Positions 1-7,728 of a stretch of 34,022 bases of DNA are shown here, one piece after another; the stretch's first letter is position 1; each line of letters opens with the position of its first letter. The DNA is taken from assembly GCA_944385965.1 (NCBI GenBank), contig CALWZG010000027.1, positions 1-34,022 of the forward strand, read 5' to 3'. The notes under the pieces were generated by a model. That model saw nothing but the letters and a program-made list of their open reading frames with translations. It made no database searches and was not told where the DNA came from. Both the position numbers and the translations under genes were made by a program. This stretch comes from an uncultured Anaerotruncus sp. (lineage in GTDB: Bacteria; Bacillota; Clostridia; Oscillospirales; Ruminococcaceae).

Positions 1-89
1 TGTGTTTTGCTGTGTAACTGGCAGGTCACACTTCTAATCTAACACATTAGGAGTTTTTTTATCTTTTTCACCGCTTAAGCTCTTTTGAA

Positions 90-115
90 CCACGCGACTA
101 TCGCGTGGTTTTCTT
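90..115 (+). terminator. Rho-independent terminator (plus strand)
   Basis: An 8-bp perfect stem CCACGCGA/TCGCGTGG with a 3-base loop is followed by a T-rich stretch. It would end a plus-strand transcript entering from left of the window. Confidence 0.65.
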
Positions 116-120
116 TATAC

Positions 121-158
121 AAAAAAGCGCAGCACACCCATGATGGGAGTACTGCGCT
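121..158 (-). terminator. Terminator facing the minus strand
   Basis: The stem AGCGCAG/CTGCGCT, with an inner CCCA/TGGG pairing, is preceded on the plus strand by six A, so a minus-strand transcript ends in six U. It probably serves the ATPase gene at 356-1555. The remaining bases up to 355 are AT-rich and I see no gene in them. Confidence 0.6.
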
Positions 159-355
159 GATAAATACATACAGCAGCAATGAAACTGCCAACCGGAGAAT
201 TCAACGAAGAATTCAAAAAACACTTCAAATACAGTATATAGCGTTATTTTAAAATTATCGACTTAATATTTTGTGTTTTATTTAATTTTATCTCATATAC
301 ATGATTATGAAAAGATATTTTTTACAGAATGGCCTCTTATAAAAGAAACCGGTGT

Positions 356-1555
356 CTACCACTGCTCAGAAAGTAGAAAATCCGCCAGATGTACAATACG
401 GATGCCATTCTCGTTACCCACATCCAGGCTGTTGGTGGTAACCACATATTTGGGGTAATGGTCCTGGACCTCCATCAGGTTGCCTACTTCCCGGTCAGAG
501 TTTTCCGGCAACTGGACACAGACCTGGACATAGATCTTCTCCTCCCGGCGGATGCCAATGAAGTCGATCTCCTTGGCTGCGTTCTTGCCGATATAGACCT
601 CATAGCCCCGGCGCTTCAACTCCAAAAACACGATATTCTCCAGCACCCCGTCCAACATCTTCCGGTCGTAACCCAGCAGACAGTATTTCAGGGTTGCGTC
701 GGCCAGATAGTACTTCTCCTGGGTAGCCAGAACCGCTTTGCCCTGGATATCGTATCGGTGGCAGGGATAGACGACAAAAGCCTGTTCCAGCCAGCGCAGG
801 TAGTTATAAACCGACTCCACCGAGACCGTGCGGTGCTCATTGCGCAGAAACTTGGTGATGGAACTGGCCGAAAAGGTCTTTCCCATGTTTTCCATCAGAT
901 ACTTCACAACCCGGTCAAACAGGTCCTGCTTATTGATCCGGTGCCGCTTGACAATATCCCGCGAGATAACAGTATGGTAGATACCGTTGACGATCTGATA
1001 CGCACTCTGTTCATCATAATTGCCAAGAGCAATGATGGGGAACCCGCCGAAGCGGATATAGTCCTCCAGCAGTTCTTTGGGCGGACGGGAATCCCCTGTT
1101 TTAAAGTCCAGAAACTCCCGGAAAGACAGGGGATAGACCGGAATGGATACGTAGCGGCCGGTAAGGTAGGTGGAGATCTCACTGGACATCAGCTTGGAGT
1201 TGGAACCAGTAACATAGATATCTACATTTTTGCCCTCAAGCAGGCTATTGACTGCCTTCTCCCAGCCTTTGACCTCCTGGATCTCATCCAGCAGTAGGTA
1301 GCAGCGGTCCTTTCCCTGAATGCGGGCCTTTAACTCGCCGTACATCTCCTTGGCAGAGATATCCGCCGGGATATCCATCTCGGTATAAGATTTCTGGATG
1401 ATCCGCTCCTCTGGTATTCCACGCTGGCGCAGCTCGTCGGCCAGCATGGAGAAGATCGTGGATTTCCCGCAGCGCCGCACTCCTGCCAGTATCTTCACCA
1501 GCGGCTGATCAATAAACGGTGTAATGGCCTTGATATAGGATGGTCTTAAAATCAC
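356..1555 (-). CDS. AAA ATPase with DUF4143 C-terminal domain
   Basis: A 399-residue protein of the common bacterial AAA_14/DUF4143 family, whose cellular role is not settled. The N-terminal half has a Walker A loop (GVRRCGKST, about residues 26-34) and a Walker B strand (YLLLDEIQEV, about 86-95). The C-terminal half has the DUF4143 region with an EIDFIG...YVQV segment resembling a PD-(D/E)XK nuclease fold. The start is GTG, with AAGGGGG about 8 bases upstream. A promoter TTGAAT-17-TATAAT lies at 1586-1614. These genes are often found in accessory DNA, which fits its place beside an integration scar. Length is normal for the family. Identity as DUF4143 ATPase is secure; function is not. Confidence 0.9.
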   Translation of the reverse strand: MILRPSYIKAITPFIDQPLVKILAGVRRCGKSTIFSMLADELRQRGIPEERIIQKSYTEMDIPADISAKEMYGELKARIQGKDRCYLLLDEIQEVKGWEKAVNSLLEGKNVDIYVTGSNSKLMSSEISTYLTGRYVSIPVYPLSFREFLDFKTGDSRPPKELLEDYIRFGGFPIIALGNYDEQSAYQIVNGIYHTVISRDIVKRHRINKQDLFDRVVKYLMENMGKTFSASSITKFLRNEHRTVSVESVYNYLRWLEQAFVVYPCHRYDIQGKAVLATQEKYYLADATLKYCLLGYDRKMLDGVLENIVFLELKRRGYEVYIGKNAAKEIDFIGIRREEKIYVQVCVQLPENSDREVGNLMEVQDHYPKYVVTTNSLDVGNENGIRIVHLADFLLSEQW

Positions 1556-1585
1556 AGGATCGCCCCCTTGTTATTTTCTAATCTT

Positions 1586-1614
1586 ATTATAGACGAATTA
1601 TTCAGTATATTCAA
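1586..1614 (-). promoter_or_regulatory. Sigma-A-type promoter of the DUF4143 ATPase
   Basis: On the minus strand TTGAAT (1609-1614) and TATAAT (1586-1591) are separated by 17 bases, about 30 bases upstream of the GTG start. Confidence 0.55.
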
Positions 1615-1725
1615 ATACTTTTTCGTGTCTAACAAGAAAAAGTTATGTAACAAAAGAACTTTTAAGGATTGTATTGGCATACTTGGATTTCCTACCGAAG
1701 CCTGCCTGCCAACGACAAGCCTCCA

Positions 1726-2955
1726 TCAATACACCAGGTTCCGAACAGACGCTGCCACATAGGCTTTTACATTGCGGATTTCATTCCATTGGTCTAAAAA
1801 TCCATCAAACATTTCGGAAAATGCCTGACCCTGCAGGGCTTTCAGAAGTGGAGCAGGATCTTCCACTCCATTGAGCAGCGTTGTCAGCTGAATCACCAAT
1901 TCCAGCAGGACAGCACCCATTGTCTGCCTGTAACGCCTTTCCTCATCAGTGGTGAGGATCCGCTTCAGCGTTGTTTTGAGCAGATTTCCCCATCCATCTA
2001 CATCTTTCACTAGCTGCTGATAACCAATCAGTTCCATCACATCCACTGCCGTATAGGGCCGACAAGACGCACCATCCCCTTTCGCCTGATGATTATGTAC
2101 CTGTTCTTTATCCAAAGAACTGTTTGTTATAAACTCTTTGTTTTTATTATTACATCCGATTTTTTGGTGTACCGTTTTTCCGGATATCACTTTTTCGGAC
2201 ATCGGTTCTTCGGACATGGGAAGAGAAGTTTTCAACTCTTTTCCACCGTGTTGCGATTTTTCGGACAAGGGTACATCTGAAGGCCCCTTGGGGTCAATGG
2301 GTGTATTTGTGTCCGCCAGTTCCAGCTCAATGGCTTCATGCAGACGGTAGATGCAGGGAGCAAAACGTCCCTCTTCCTTTTTCTGTTCCGCAGAAAGATA
2401 TCCATGCTCCACCAGTTGATTAAAGTGCCGGTAGTATGTCCCCACTGAGCCGATTCTCAGCTCTTTCATGATCGTGGAGCGTCTTGGAAAAGCAGTGGTG
2501 CCAGCTCCCGCAAAGGATGCAAAGTAAGCATAGATAGCTTTGGCCTGTGGTGACAGCCGATGATCTACCATCACCAGCTTGGGAACCGTTCCAAAACCAC
2601 GAGCAGCCGCACTTTCAAAAACCAGCAGATCAGTGTTTCCCAAATCGATTTGCACGGTAGAGTTATAAGCAGGAATTTTCGAGAGAATAGTAAATTGATT
2701 GCCGGTTGTGGTACGTTCCTTCACAAGGTATCCGCGGTTCACCAGGAAAGCAAGGTGTTTTGTATAGGTATCCTTGTTGACTCCCAGGTCCCGTATAATT
2801 TTATTCCTCTTTGGATAAGCCTGCCCTGCGCATCCAGCATAGGCACAGAAATAGGCATAGATTGCCTTTGCTAAAATGGGTAATTCCCGGTCACGCATGA
2901 CCGCTTTGTAGATTTTCCCATATCCTTTAGAATCAATGCTGACCAGGCTATACAT
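1726..2955 (-). CDS. Winged-helix (HTH_36-type) replication-initiator-like protein
   Basis: 409 residues from the ATG at 2955, chosen because AGGAGG sits 7 bases upstream. Two similar segments (about residues 10-80 and 120-190) share a pattern like 'LPILAKAIYAYF...YPKRNKIIRDLGVNKDTYTKHLAFLVNRGYL' and 'LSPQAKAIYAYF...FPRRSTIMKELRIGSVGTYYRHFNQLVEHGYL'. These read as tandem winged helix-turn-helix domains (known family type: HTH_36). Proteins of this build occur in Clostridia mobile elements, often in a replication-initiation or regulatory role. The C-terminal third is polar and I do not recognise it. With the tRNA scar at 3279-3322 it marks this end of the window as an integrated element. DNA binding is likely; the replication role is inference. 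Confidence 0.75.
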   Translation of the reverse strand: MYSLVSIDSKGYGKIYKAVMRDRELPILAKAIYAYFCAYAGCAGQAYPKRNKIIRDLGVNKDTYTKHLAFLVNRGYLVKERTTTGNQFTILSKIPAYNSTVQIDLGNTDLLVFESAAARGFGTVPKLVMVDHRLSPQAKAIYAYFASFAGAGTTAFPRRSTIMKELRIGSVGTYYRHFNQLVEHGYLSAEQKKEEGRFAPCIYRLHEAIELELADTNTPIDPKGPSDVPLSEKSQHGGKELKTSLPMSEEPMSEKVISGKTVHQKIGCNNKNKEFITNSSLDKEQVHNHQAKGDGASCRPYTAVDVMELIGYQQLVKDVDGWGNLLKTTLKRILTTDEERRYRQTMGAVLLELVIQLTTLLNGVEDPAPLLKALQGQAFSEMFDGFLDQWNEIRNVKAYVAASVRNLVY

Positions 2956-3278
2956 ACTTTCAACCTCCTTTAAAAAATGAAAAACCACCGCAGCTGCGAT
3001 GGCTTTTCATACAATGTTGTATATAAGAGAAAATGGACCGCTTTTTAGCTGCGGTCCATTAGAATGTTCGAATTCAATTTTGAACGCAAAGTAATCCCTT
3101 GACAACTTGCAATATCTTTGCTAATAATTTGCTAATAAGACTTGCAGACACCATTAAATATGAGCCAATACCATCAAGCACTACGAAACATAACGAAATC
3201 GAAAAAACCGCATAAAATCAGGGGTTTGCAAGTATTGTAGAGGACTATGCCACACCAGCATAGAATGAGATTGTCGAA
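2956..3278. other. Non-coding end of an integrated element
   Basis: I find no gene here. It contains a perfect 10-bp hairpin (AATGGACCGC 3032-3041 / GCGGTCCATT 3051-3060) and AT-rich sequence leading to the tRNA fragment. This fits the terminal region of an integrative element, but no integrase or second att copy is in view. Confidence 0.4.
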
Positions 3279-3322
3279 CTCCTAAGGGTTAGTTGTGAGT
3301 TCGATTCTCGCCGGGGGTGCCA
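3279..3322 (+). other. tRNA 3'-half remnant (probable att site, Arg-CCU-like)
   Basis: From an anticodon-loop-like CTCCTAA (3279-3285) onward the sequence has canonical tRNA spacing. There is a 3' anticodon strand GGGTT, a 4-base variable loop, a paired T-arm GTGAG/CTCGC around TTCGATT (3295-3311), an acceptor strand CGGGGGT, a discriminator G and a CCA end at 3322. The matching 5' half is absent: the bases before 3279 do not pair with GGGTT, and no ACCCCCG lies upstream. This is what site-specific integration into a tRNA 3' half leaves at one end. A terminator follows directly. Loss of the 5' half by deletion is the alternative. Confidence 0.65.
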
Positions 3323-3328
3323 AAACAC

Positions 3329-3368
3329 AACACCGCAATCCGCTTTTTAGTGGTTTGCGGTGTTTGAT
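3329..3368 (+). terminator. Terminator after the tRNA remnant
   Basis: AACACCGCAA (3329-3338) pairs with TTGCGGTGTT (3355-3364) and is followed by a short T-rich tail. It is probably the original terminator of the disrupted tRNA. Confidence 0.6.
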
Positions 3369-3427
3369 TTTCCACATTGACCCATTATCACCATTGATAG
3401 AAGCAAAGAAGAATGAGAGGTTTCAAC

Positions 3428-3954
3428 ATGAAGACTCTGTCCGCCACAGTTAATAAAGAAGAAATCAAAAATTTTGTAATTGTGAGTGGATTGAACTTTT
3501 GTCCCAGGAGAAATATGCGGAAGCTTTGGATTTTATTCTGTATGACAATACCCAAGAGATCGATGGAGAAATCTGGGTATGGACACCGGAAAGGTTGGAA
3601 GCGGCCATTTTTACATATGGCCAACCCTGGTACACAAAGGATGATATGAAGCAATTGTATGGAGAGGATTACCCTGTTAACAGTAAAGTGACCTCTGTTT
3701 TGAATCATCCTGATAAAGAGCGTTGGCTGGATGAGATGGAATCGTCCATCAGCTTTTTTGACTATGGGATTTCCCCTGAAATAGTTCAGACCTGGGGAAT
3801 CTCCAGACTGAATTATGAGAATATCATAGGTGAAGTGTTCTTTGATAGGGTGCCAATTGATGGAGAACCAAGTGATTTAACTGCTTTGTTTTGGATTCAG
3901 AAGGTCAGCGACAAAGAGATAACCTTAGTCTTTCGAGATTTGCATATGATGTAA
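3428..3954 (+). pseudogene. Frameshifted hypothetical protein gene
   Basis: The ATG at 3428 opens a frame reading MKTLSATVNKEEIKNF. The natural continuation (CEWIELLSQEKYAEALDF and onward, to the stop at 3954) lies in another frame. The change falls near 3465-3485, in A and T runs, and equals loss of one base. The downstream part has features such as WTPERLEAAIFTYGQPWYTKDDM and ends with FWIQKVSDKEITLVFRDLHMM, which looks like a small family of conserved hypothetical proteins. A TTG at 3499 could start a 151-residue shortened product. A real mutation and a base-calling error cannot be told apart here. Function unknown. Confidence 0.55.
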
Positions 3955-4041
3955 CAGTTTCATTTGGCTGAGCGGGGACTGCCGGGAAAGCTGTTTGCTG
4001 CTGGTAGAAAATTTTTATTCTTCAAAAAATGAAATTCCCTC

Positions 4042-4070
4042 TTGACAATTGGACTAAGTTAGTTTATGCT
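4042..4070 (+). promoter_or_regulatory. Sigma-A promoter of the feo operon
   Basis: TTGACA (4042-4047), a 17-base spacer and TATGCT (4065-4070). It overlaps the first of the feo inverted repeats, so a metal-responsive repressor could block it. Confidence 0.75.
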
Positions 4071-4098
4071 AATAACACACGGTTAGGATTCGCTAACC
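4058..4098 (+). promoter_or_regulatory. DtxR-like operator pair upstream of feoA
   Basis: Two dyads stand side by side: GTTAG...CTAA...TAAC over the -10 (4058-4076), and GGTTAG-6-CTAACC (4081-4098) just past the start point. The half-site resembles the TTAG/CTAA arms of DtxR/IdeR boxes. The second is followed by six T, so it could also act as a small attenuator. Repression by iron is inference. Confidence 0.5.
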
Positions 4099-4175
4099 TT
4101 TTTTCATGCATGTAGGTTGCTCATCGCTAACCTTCCTGCTTATTACAGTGTATCAAGAATGAAAAGGTGGATTTT

Positions 4176-4388
4176 ATGACTTTAATGGACGCTATGGAAG
4201 GAAAAGAGTATCTTGTTCAAGGCATTGCTACCGATGATGAGGAGCTGGACGCTTTTCTGTTTTCCCTCGGTTGCTATACTGGTGAACCTATTACCGTAGT
4301 ATCCCGGTTAAAAGGGGGCTGTGTTGTGTCTATTAAAGATGGCAGATATAATATCGACAATCAGTTGGCTGCCGCTATCCAAATTTAA
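4176..4388 (+). CDS. feoA: FeoA ferrous iron transport protein
   Basis: A 70-residue SH3-like cytoplasmic partner of FeoB. The ATG at 4176 is chosen over an in-frame GTG at 4167 because AAAGGTGG lies 5 bases before it. The sequence has the FeoA pattern of a short N-terminal region followed by 'LGCYTGEPITVVSRLKGGCVVSIKDGRYNIDNQLAAAI', the last part being the typical metal-regulator-like beta fold. It is first in the operon with feoB, 147 bases upstream of it. Length is normal for FeoA in Firmicutes. Confidence 0.9.
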   Translation: MTLMDAMEGKEYLVQGIATDDEELDAFLFSLGCYTGEPITVVSRLKGGCVVSIKDGRYNIDNQLAAAIQI

Positions 4389-4403
4389 CTGAGCCGGTGG
4401 TGA

Positions 4404-4426
4404 GCCTGGAGTATTCACCTCCAGGC
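4404..4426 (+). other. Intercistronic hairpin between feoA and feoB
   Basis: The perfect 8-bp stem GCCTGGAG/CTCCAGGC has a 7-base loop and no U run after it. It therefore looks more like an RNA stability or processing element than a terminator. Confidence 0.4.
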
Positions 4427-4460
4427 AGGTCTGTGTAAGTGTTGGTTTACTGCGCACCAG

Positions 4461-4478
4461 GGTTAGCATATGATAACC
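4461..4478 (+). promoter_or_regulatory. Third feo dyad, before feoB
   Basis: GGTTAGCATATGATAACC is palindromic at 8 of 9 base pairs and shares GGTTA/TAACC arms with the dyads upstream of feoA. It lies 58 bases before the feoB start, suggesting separate metal-dependent control of feoB. Confidence 0.45.
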
Positions 4479-4535
4479 TTCATGCGCTGTAATATATAGA
4501 CAGTTTATAGCTTGCGAAAAGAGGAGGAGTTATCT

Positions 4536-6539
4536 ATGCGTATTGCCTTAACCGGCAACCCCAACTCAGGAAAAACCACAATGTACAACGCCCTCTCAGG
4601 ACGAAACGAAAAAGTGGGAAACTGGGCTGGTGTTACCGTAGAAAAGAAAGAGCATCCTATTAAAAAGGCCTATTACAGCGGCACCGAGGATTTAATTGCG
4701 GTAGACCTTCCCGGAGCTTACTCCATGTCTCCGTTCACCTCAGAGGAGAGCATCACCAGTTCCTATGTGCGGCACGAGCATCCTGATGCCATCATCAATA
4801 TTGTAGACGCTACCAATCTTAGCCGCAGCCTGTTTTTTACCACTCAGCTTTTGGAGTTGGGCATACCAGTGGTGGTCGCATTGAATAAAAGTGATCTCAA
4901 CGCCAAAAAGGGGACTGTTATCAATGTACCTGAACTCTCCAGTAAGCTGGGGTGTCCGGTAGTGGAGACAATATCCACTTCGGCTGAGGGCTTGAAAACA
5001 GTGGTAGACACGGTTGTATCCCTGAAAGGAAGCAGACAAACCCCGCCCTATACCCAAGGTGACATTGATTTGACCGATAAAAAAGCGGTGGAAGATGCAG
5101 ACCGTAGGCGGTTTGTTTTTGTCAACGAGCTGGTTTCCCAAGTGGAGAACCGAAAGGTATTCACCAAGGACAAGGGAACTGGGGACGATATAGACGCGAT
5201 TCTCACCAATAAAATCGTGGGAATCCCTATCTTCGCGGCGGTCATGTTCCTGGTGTTCCAGATTTCCCAAGCTTGGGTCGGACCCTACATCGCCGATACC
5301 CTGGTAGCTTGGATTGAAACATTTCAGGGAACCGTTGCCGAAGCGCTGTCCAACGCCAATCCATTGCTGACAGCGCTTTTAGCAGATGGTATCATCGGTG
5401 GTGTTGGCGCTGTGGTAGGCTTCCTGCCCCTCGTTATGATTATGTACTTCCTCATCGCCCTGCTGGAGGACTGCGGCTATATGTCCCGTGTGGCCGTGGT
5501 ACTGGACCCTATCTTCAAGAAGGTAGGCCTGTCAGGTAAATCTGTTATCCCCTTTGTCATCGGCACCGGATGCGCTATCCCCGGTGTTATGGCCAGCCGC
5601 ACCATACGCAACGAGCGGGAACGCCGAGCCACCGCCATGCTGACCCCCTTTATGCCCTGCGGCGCCAAAATTCCTGTGATTGCCCTGTTTGCCGGCGCTT
5701 TCTTTGATGATGCCGGCTGGGTAAGCTTTATCATGTATTTTACCGGGATTATCCTGATTTTCCTGGGCGCTCTGCTGGTCAACAAAATCGCCGGTTACAA
5801 GAACCGGAAGTCCTTCTTCATCATTGAGCTTCCTGAGTATAAAATCCCTTCCCTGCTTTTTGCCTTAAAGGCGATGTGTGCCCGGGGCTGGTCCTACATC
5901 GTCAAAGCCGCTACCATTATCCTGCTGTGCAATACTGCTGTACAGATTATGCAGACCTTCAGTTGGAATCTCCAGGTGGCGGAAACCGCTGACAGTTCCA
6001 TCCTAGCTTCCATCGCTGGCCCCTTCGCCTATCTGCTGGTGCCTATCGTGGGTGTCCTGAGCTGGCAGCTGGCAGCCGCCGCTGTCACCGGCTTCATCGC
6101 TAAGGAAAATGTAGTTGGGACTTTGGCTGTCTGCTTTGTAGGTTTGGAAAATTTCATCAATACTGACGAGCTGGCTATGATTGAAGGCTCTGGCACCGAA
6201 GTGGCAGGCATCATCGCGATTACCAAGGTTGCCGCTCTGGCTTATCTGATGTTCAACCTGTATACACCGCCCTGCTTTGCCGCCATTGGCGCCATGAACT
6301 CTGAGATGAAGAGCGCCAAGTGGCTGTGGGCTGGTATTGGGTTGCAGCTGGGGACCGGTTATAGTGTGGGCTTCCTTGTTTATCAGATTGGTACGCTGGT
6401 TACAACTGGCGCTCTGGGTGCTGGGTTCTTGCTTGGATTCGTTATAGTGGCCGCTTTCGCCGCCATTCTGGTATATCTGTGCTTGAAATCGGAAAAAGAA
6501 TTGAAGCGTGAATACGCTTTGAATGGAGCGAGCGCTTGA
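4536..6539 (+). CDS. feoB: FeoB ferrous iron transporter
   Basis: A 667-residue GTPase-coupled membrane transporter for Fe2+. The cytoplasmic N-terminal G domain shows G1 GNPNSGKTT (residues 7-15), G3 DLPGAYS and G4 NKSD. The membrane domain begins near residue 230 and holds the conserved Gate region 'IPFVIGTGCAIPGVMASRTI' and the later 'TPFMPCGAKIPVIALFAGAFF', each with the Cys expected in the family. The start is the ATG with GAGGAGG 8 bases before; an upstream in-frame TTG at 4512 lacks such a site. The stop overlaps the start of the next small gene (TGATG). Full length, no missing motif seen. Confidence 0.97.
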   Translation: MRIALTGNPNSGKTTMYNALSGRNEKVGNWAGVTVEKKEHPIKKAYYSGTEDLIAVDLPGAYSMSPFTSEESITSSYVRHEHPDAIINIVDATNLSRSLFFTTQLLELGIPVVVALNKSDLNAKKGTVINVPELSSKLGCPVVETISTSAEGLKTVVDTVVSLKGSRQTPPYTQGDIDLTDKKAVEDADRRRFVFVNELVSQVENRKVFTKDKGTGDDIDAILTNKIVGIPIFAAVMFLVFQISQAWVGPYIADTLVAWIETFQGTVAEALSNANPLLTALLADGIIGGVGAVVGFLPLVMIMYFLIALLEDCGYMSRVAVVLDPIFKKVGLSGKSVIPFVIGTGCAIPGVMASRTIRNERERRATAMLTPFMPCGAKIPVIALFAGAFFDDAGWVSFIMYFTGIILIFLGALLVNKIAGYKNRKSFFIIELPEYKIPSLLFALKAMCARGWSYIVKAATIILLCNTAVQIMQTFSWNLQVAETADSSILASIAGPFAYLLVPIVGVLSWQLAAAAVTGFIAKENVVGTLAVCFVGLENFINTDELAMIEGSGTEVAGIIAITKVAALAYLMFNLYTPPCFAAIGAMNSEMKSAKWLWAGIGLQLGTGYSVGFLVYQIGTLVTTGALGAGFLLGFVIVAAFAAILVYLCLKSEKELKREYALNGASA

Positions 6540-6715
6540 TGATTGATTACATTGTGATTGCGATTCTGGTGGGGATTATCGCATCCGCGGGCTTCTATGT
6601 ATATAAAGCGAAAAAAAGCGGAAAAAAATGTATTGGATGTCCTGACGCCTGTTCCTGCCAATCAAGAAAAGAAAAAGACAGCCATTGCTGCGGCTGCCAT
6701 AAAACATCTATATAA
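6539..6715 (+). CDS. FeoB-associated Cys-rich membrane peptide
   Basis: This 58-residue gene was read directly from the bases. Its ATG overlaps the feoB stop. One N-terminal membrane helix (MIDYIVIAILVGIIASAGFY) is followed by a Lys-rich turn and a Cys/His-rich tail (CIGCPDACSC, then HCCGCH). This matches the known small 'FeoB-associated Cys-rich membrane protein' family, which follows feoB in many Firmicutes. The cysteines may hold or pass Fe2+ at the membrane. It ends just before the operon terminator. Confidence 0.85.
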   Translation: MIDYIVIAILVGIIASAGFYVYKAKKSGKKCIGCPDACSCQSRKEKDSHCCGCHKTSI

Positions 6716-6720
6716 GTTTG

Positions 6721-6760
6721 AAAAGGTGGGGTTCTTTATGAAAAGAACCCCACCTTTTTA
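6721..6760. terminator. Bidirectional terminator between feo and nifX-like genes
   Basis: A 17-bp perfect stem (6721-6737 with 6742-6758) has a 4-base loop and A/T runs on both sides, so it can end transcripts from both converging operons. Confidence 0.9.
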
Positions 6761-6801
6761 GCTGTATACGTCTTATAAAGATTCCAGCTTCATTTACGCC
6801 T

Positions 6802-7188
6802 TTAATGGGCGCCGCAGCTTCCATGGCCGTGGCAGCCGCCCTCGCCATGGCCATGCCCTTCATGGCTGCATCCCACACCGGAGGACTTCAGCTCCCCCTT
6901 GAGGAAACGCTCTACCGCTTCTTTCGGGTCGCCAGACGCGCCGGTAATCACCTCTACCGCCCGTCTTTCAAAGGCTTCCACAGCCCCAGCACCCATGCCT
7001 CCGCTGATGATGACCGAAGCTCCCTGGTCCGCCACAAAATCAGGCAGAACCCCGTGGCCATGTCCAGGGCTTGGCAAATCCTCCTGCCCTACAATCTGGC
7101 CATTCTCCGCCTGAAAGAACAGGAAATGGGCACAATGCCCAAAATGCCCGCTAATCTGCGCGCCATCACAGGCTACCGCAATTTTCAT
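6802..7188 (-). CDS. NifX/NifB-type dinitrogenase iron-molybdenum cofactor family protein
   Basis: 128 residues from MKIAVACDG, chosen because AGGAGG lies before this ATG. The fold pattern SGHFGHCAHF...GMGAGAVEAFERR is that of the NifX/NafY/NifB-C-terminal family, which binds iron-sulphur or FeMo-type clusters. The last 25 residues are a His/Gly/Cys-rich tail likely to bind metal. There are no nitrogenase genes here, so a general role in metal or cluster handling is more likely. The start overlaps the stop of the DUF134 gene (TTATGA), so the two are translationally coupled. Fe-S handling is family knowledge; the partner is unknown. Confidence 0.85.
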   Translation of the reverse strand: MKIAVACDGAQISGHFGHCAHFLFFQAENGQIVGQEDLPSPGHGHGVLPDFVADQGASVIISGGMGAGAVEAFERRAVEVITGASGDPKEAVERFLKGELKSSGVGCSHEGHGHGEGGCHGHGSCGAH

Positions 7189-7550
7189 AACAAATTCCTC
7201 CTGCCACAGCATTTTTTACACAATTGGGATTCTTTGGGACAGCCATCCTCCATGGTCCTGGAGCAGATTTGATAATGGCCCCCCTCAATCAAAAGGGTCT
7301 TGCCATTTACCAAACAATCAGCTACTTTCCTGCGGGCAGAATCATAAATGGCCTGCACCGTGGTTCGGGCCACCCCCATCATCTCCCCGCACTCCTGCTG
7401 GGTCAATCCTTCCCAGTCCATCAGCCGCAAGGTTTCATACTCCTCCACCAGGAGGCATACCTGGCTGGCGGATTCCAGGGGTTCCATGGGGCCAAAACGC
7501 CGACGTTTGGGAAGGCCGCATACCCTGCGGCACTTTTTTGGCCTTGGCAT
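7185..7550 (-). CDS. DUF134 family DNA-binding protein
   Basis: 121 residues from MPRPKKCRRV, with GGGGAGGG before the start. The middle has a sigma-region-4-like helix-turn-helix (LTQQECGEMMGVARTTVQAIYDSARRKVADCL). The C-terminus is Cys-rich (CSRTMEDGCPKESQLCKKCC), fitting metal or redox sensing. DUF134 genes commonly sit next to NifX-type genes, as here. The 26-bp palindrome over its own promoter is a good candidate for its binding site, making autoregulation likely but unproved. Confidence 0.88.
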   Translation of the reverse strand: MPRPKKCRRVCGLPKRRRFGPMEPLESASQVCLLVEEYETLRLMDWEGLTQQECGEMMGVARTTVQAIYDSARRKVADCLVNGKTLLIEGGHYQICSRTMEDGCPKESQLCKKCCGRRNLL

Positions 7551-7583
7551 CAGCTTCCCTCCCCTTCCCAATCCTTTGGTGTC

Positions 7584-7612
7584 ATCATAGCACAATTATT
7601 GACATATGTCAA
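7584..7612 (-). promoter_or_regulatory. Promoter of the DUF134-nifX operon
   Basis: On the minus strand TTGACA (7607-7612), a 17-base spacer and TATGAT (7584-7589): close to consensus, and 34 bases from the DUF134 start. Confidence 0.8.
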
Positions 7613-7618
7613 TAATTG
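7593..7618. promoter_or_regulatory. 26-bp perfect palindrome over the DUF134 promoter
   Basis: Arms CAATTATTGACAT and ATGTCAATAATTG meet with no spacer. One arm contains the -35 hexamer and the rest fills most of the spacer, so a protein dimer bound here would exclude polymerase. The nearest candidate regulator is the DUF134 protein itself. Confidence 0.65.
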
Positions 7619-7650
7619 CATTGCTTTTATATAGAACCCTCGTCTCATCA

Positions 7651-7684
7651 ATTGTAAACCTAATTTAAGTTTCTGATTGACAAT
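7651..7684 (+). promoter_or_regulatory. BirA operator of the biotin operon
   Basis: The left arm ATTGTAAACC (7651-7660), a 14-base spacer and the right arm GATTGACAAT (7675-7684, 8 of 10 to the mirror image) match the known Firmicutes BirA box TTGTAAACC-N14/15-GGTTTACAA. The right arm contains the -35 hexamer of the bio promoter, so biotinyl-AMP-loaded BirA would shut off its own operon. Confidence 0.85.
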
Positions 7685-7705
7685 TATTTTAGGGGCTGGT
7701 ATACT
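7677..7705 (+). promoter_or_regulatory. Promoter of the biotin operon
   Basis: TTGACA (7677-7682), a 17-base spacer and TATACT (7700-7705), 24 bases before the birA start and overlapped by the BirA box. Confidence 0.85.
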
Positions 7706-7728
7706 TTTTCTTGTTTGGAGGTGTCAAA

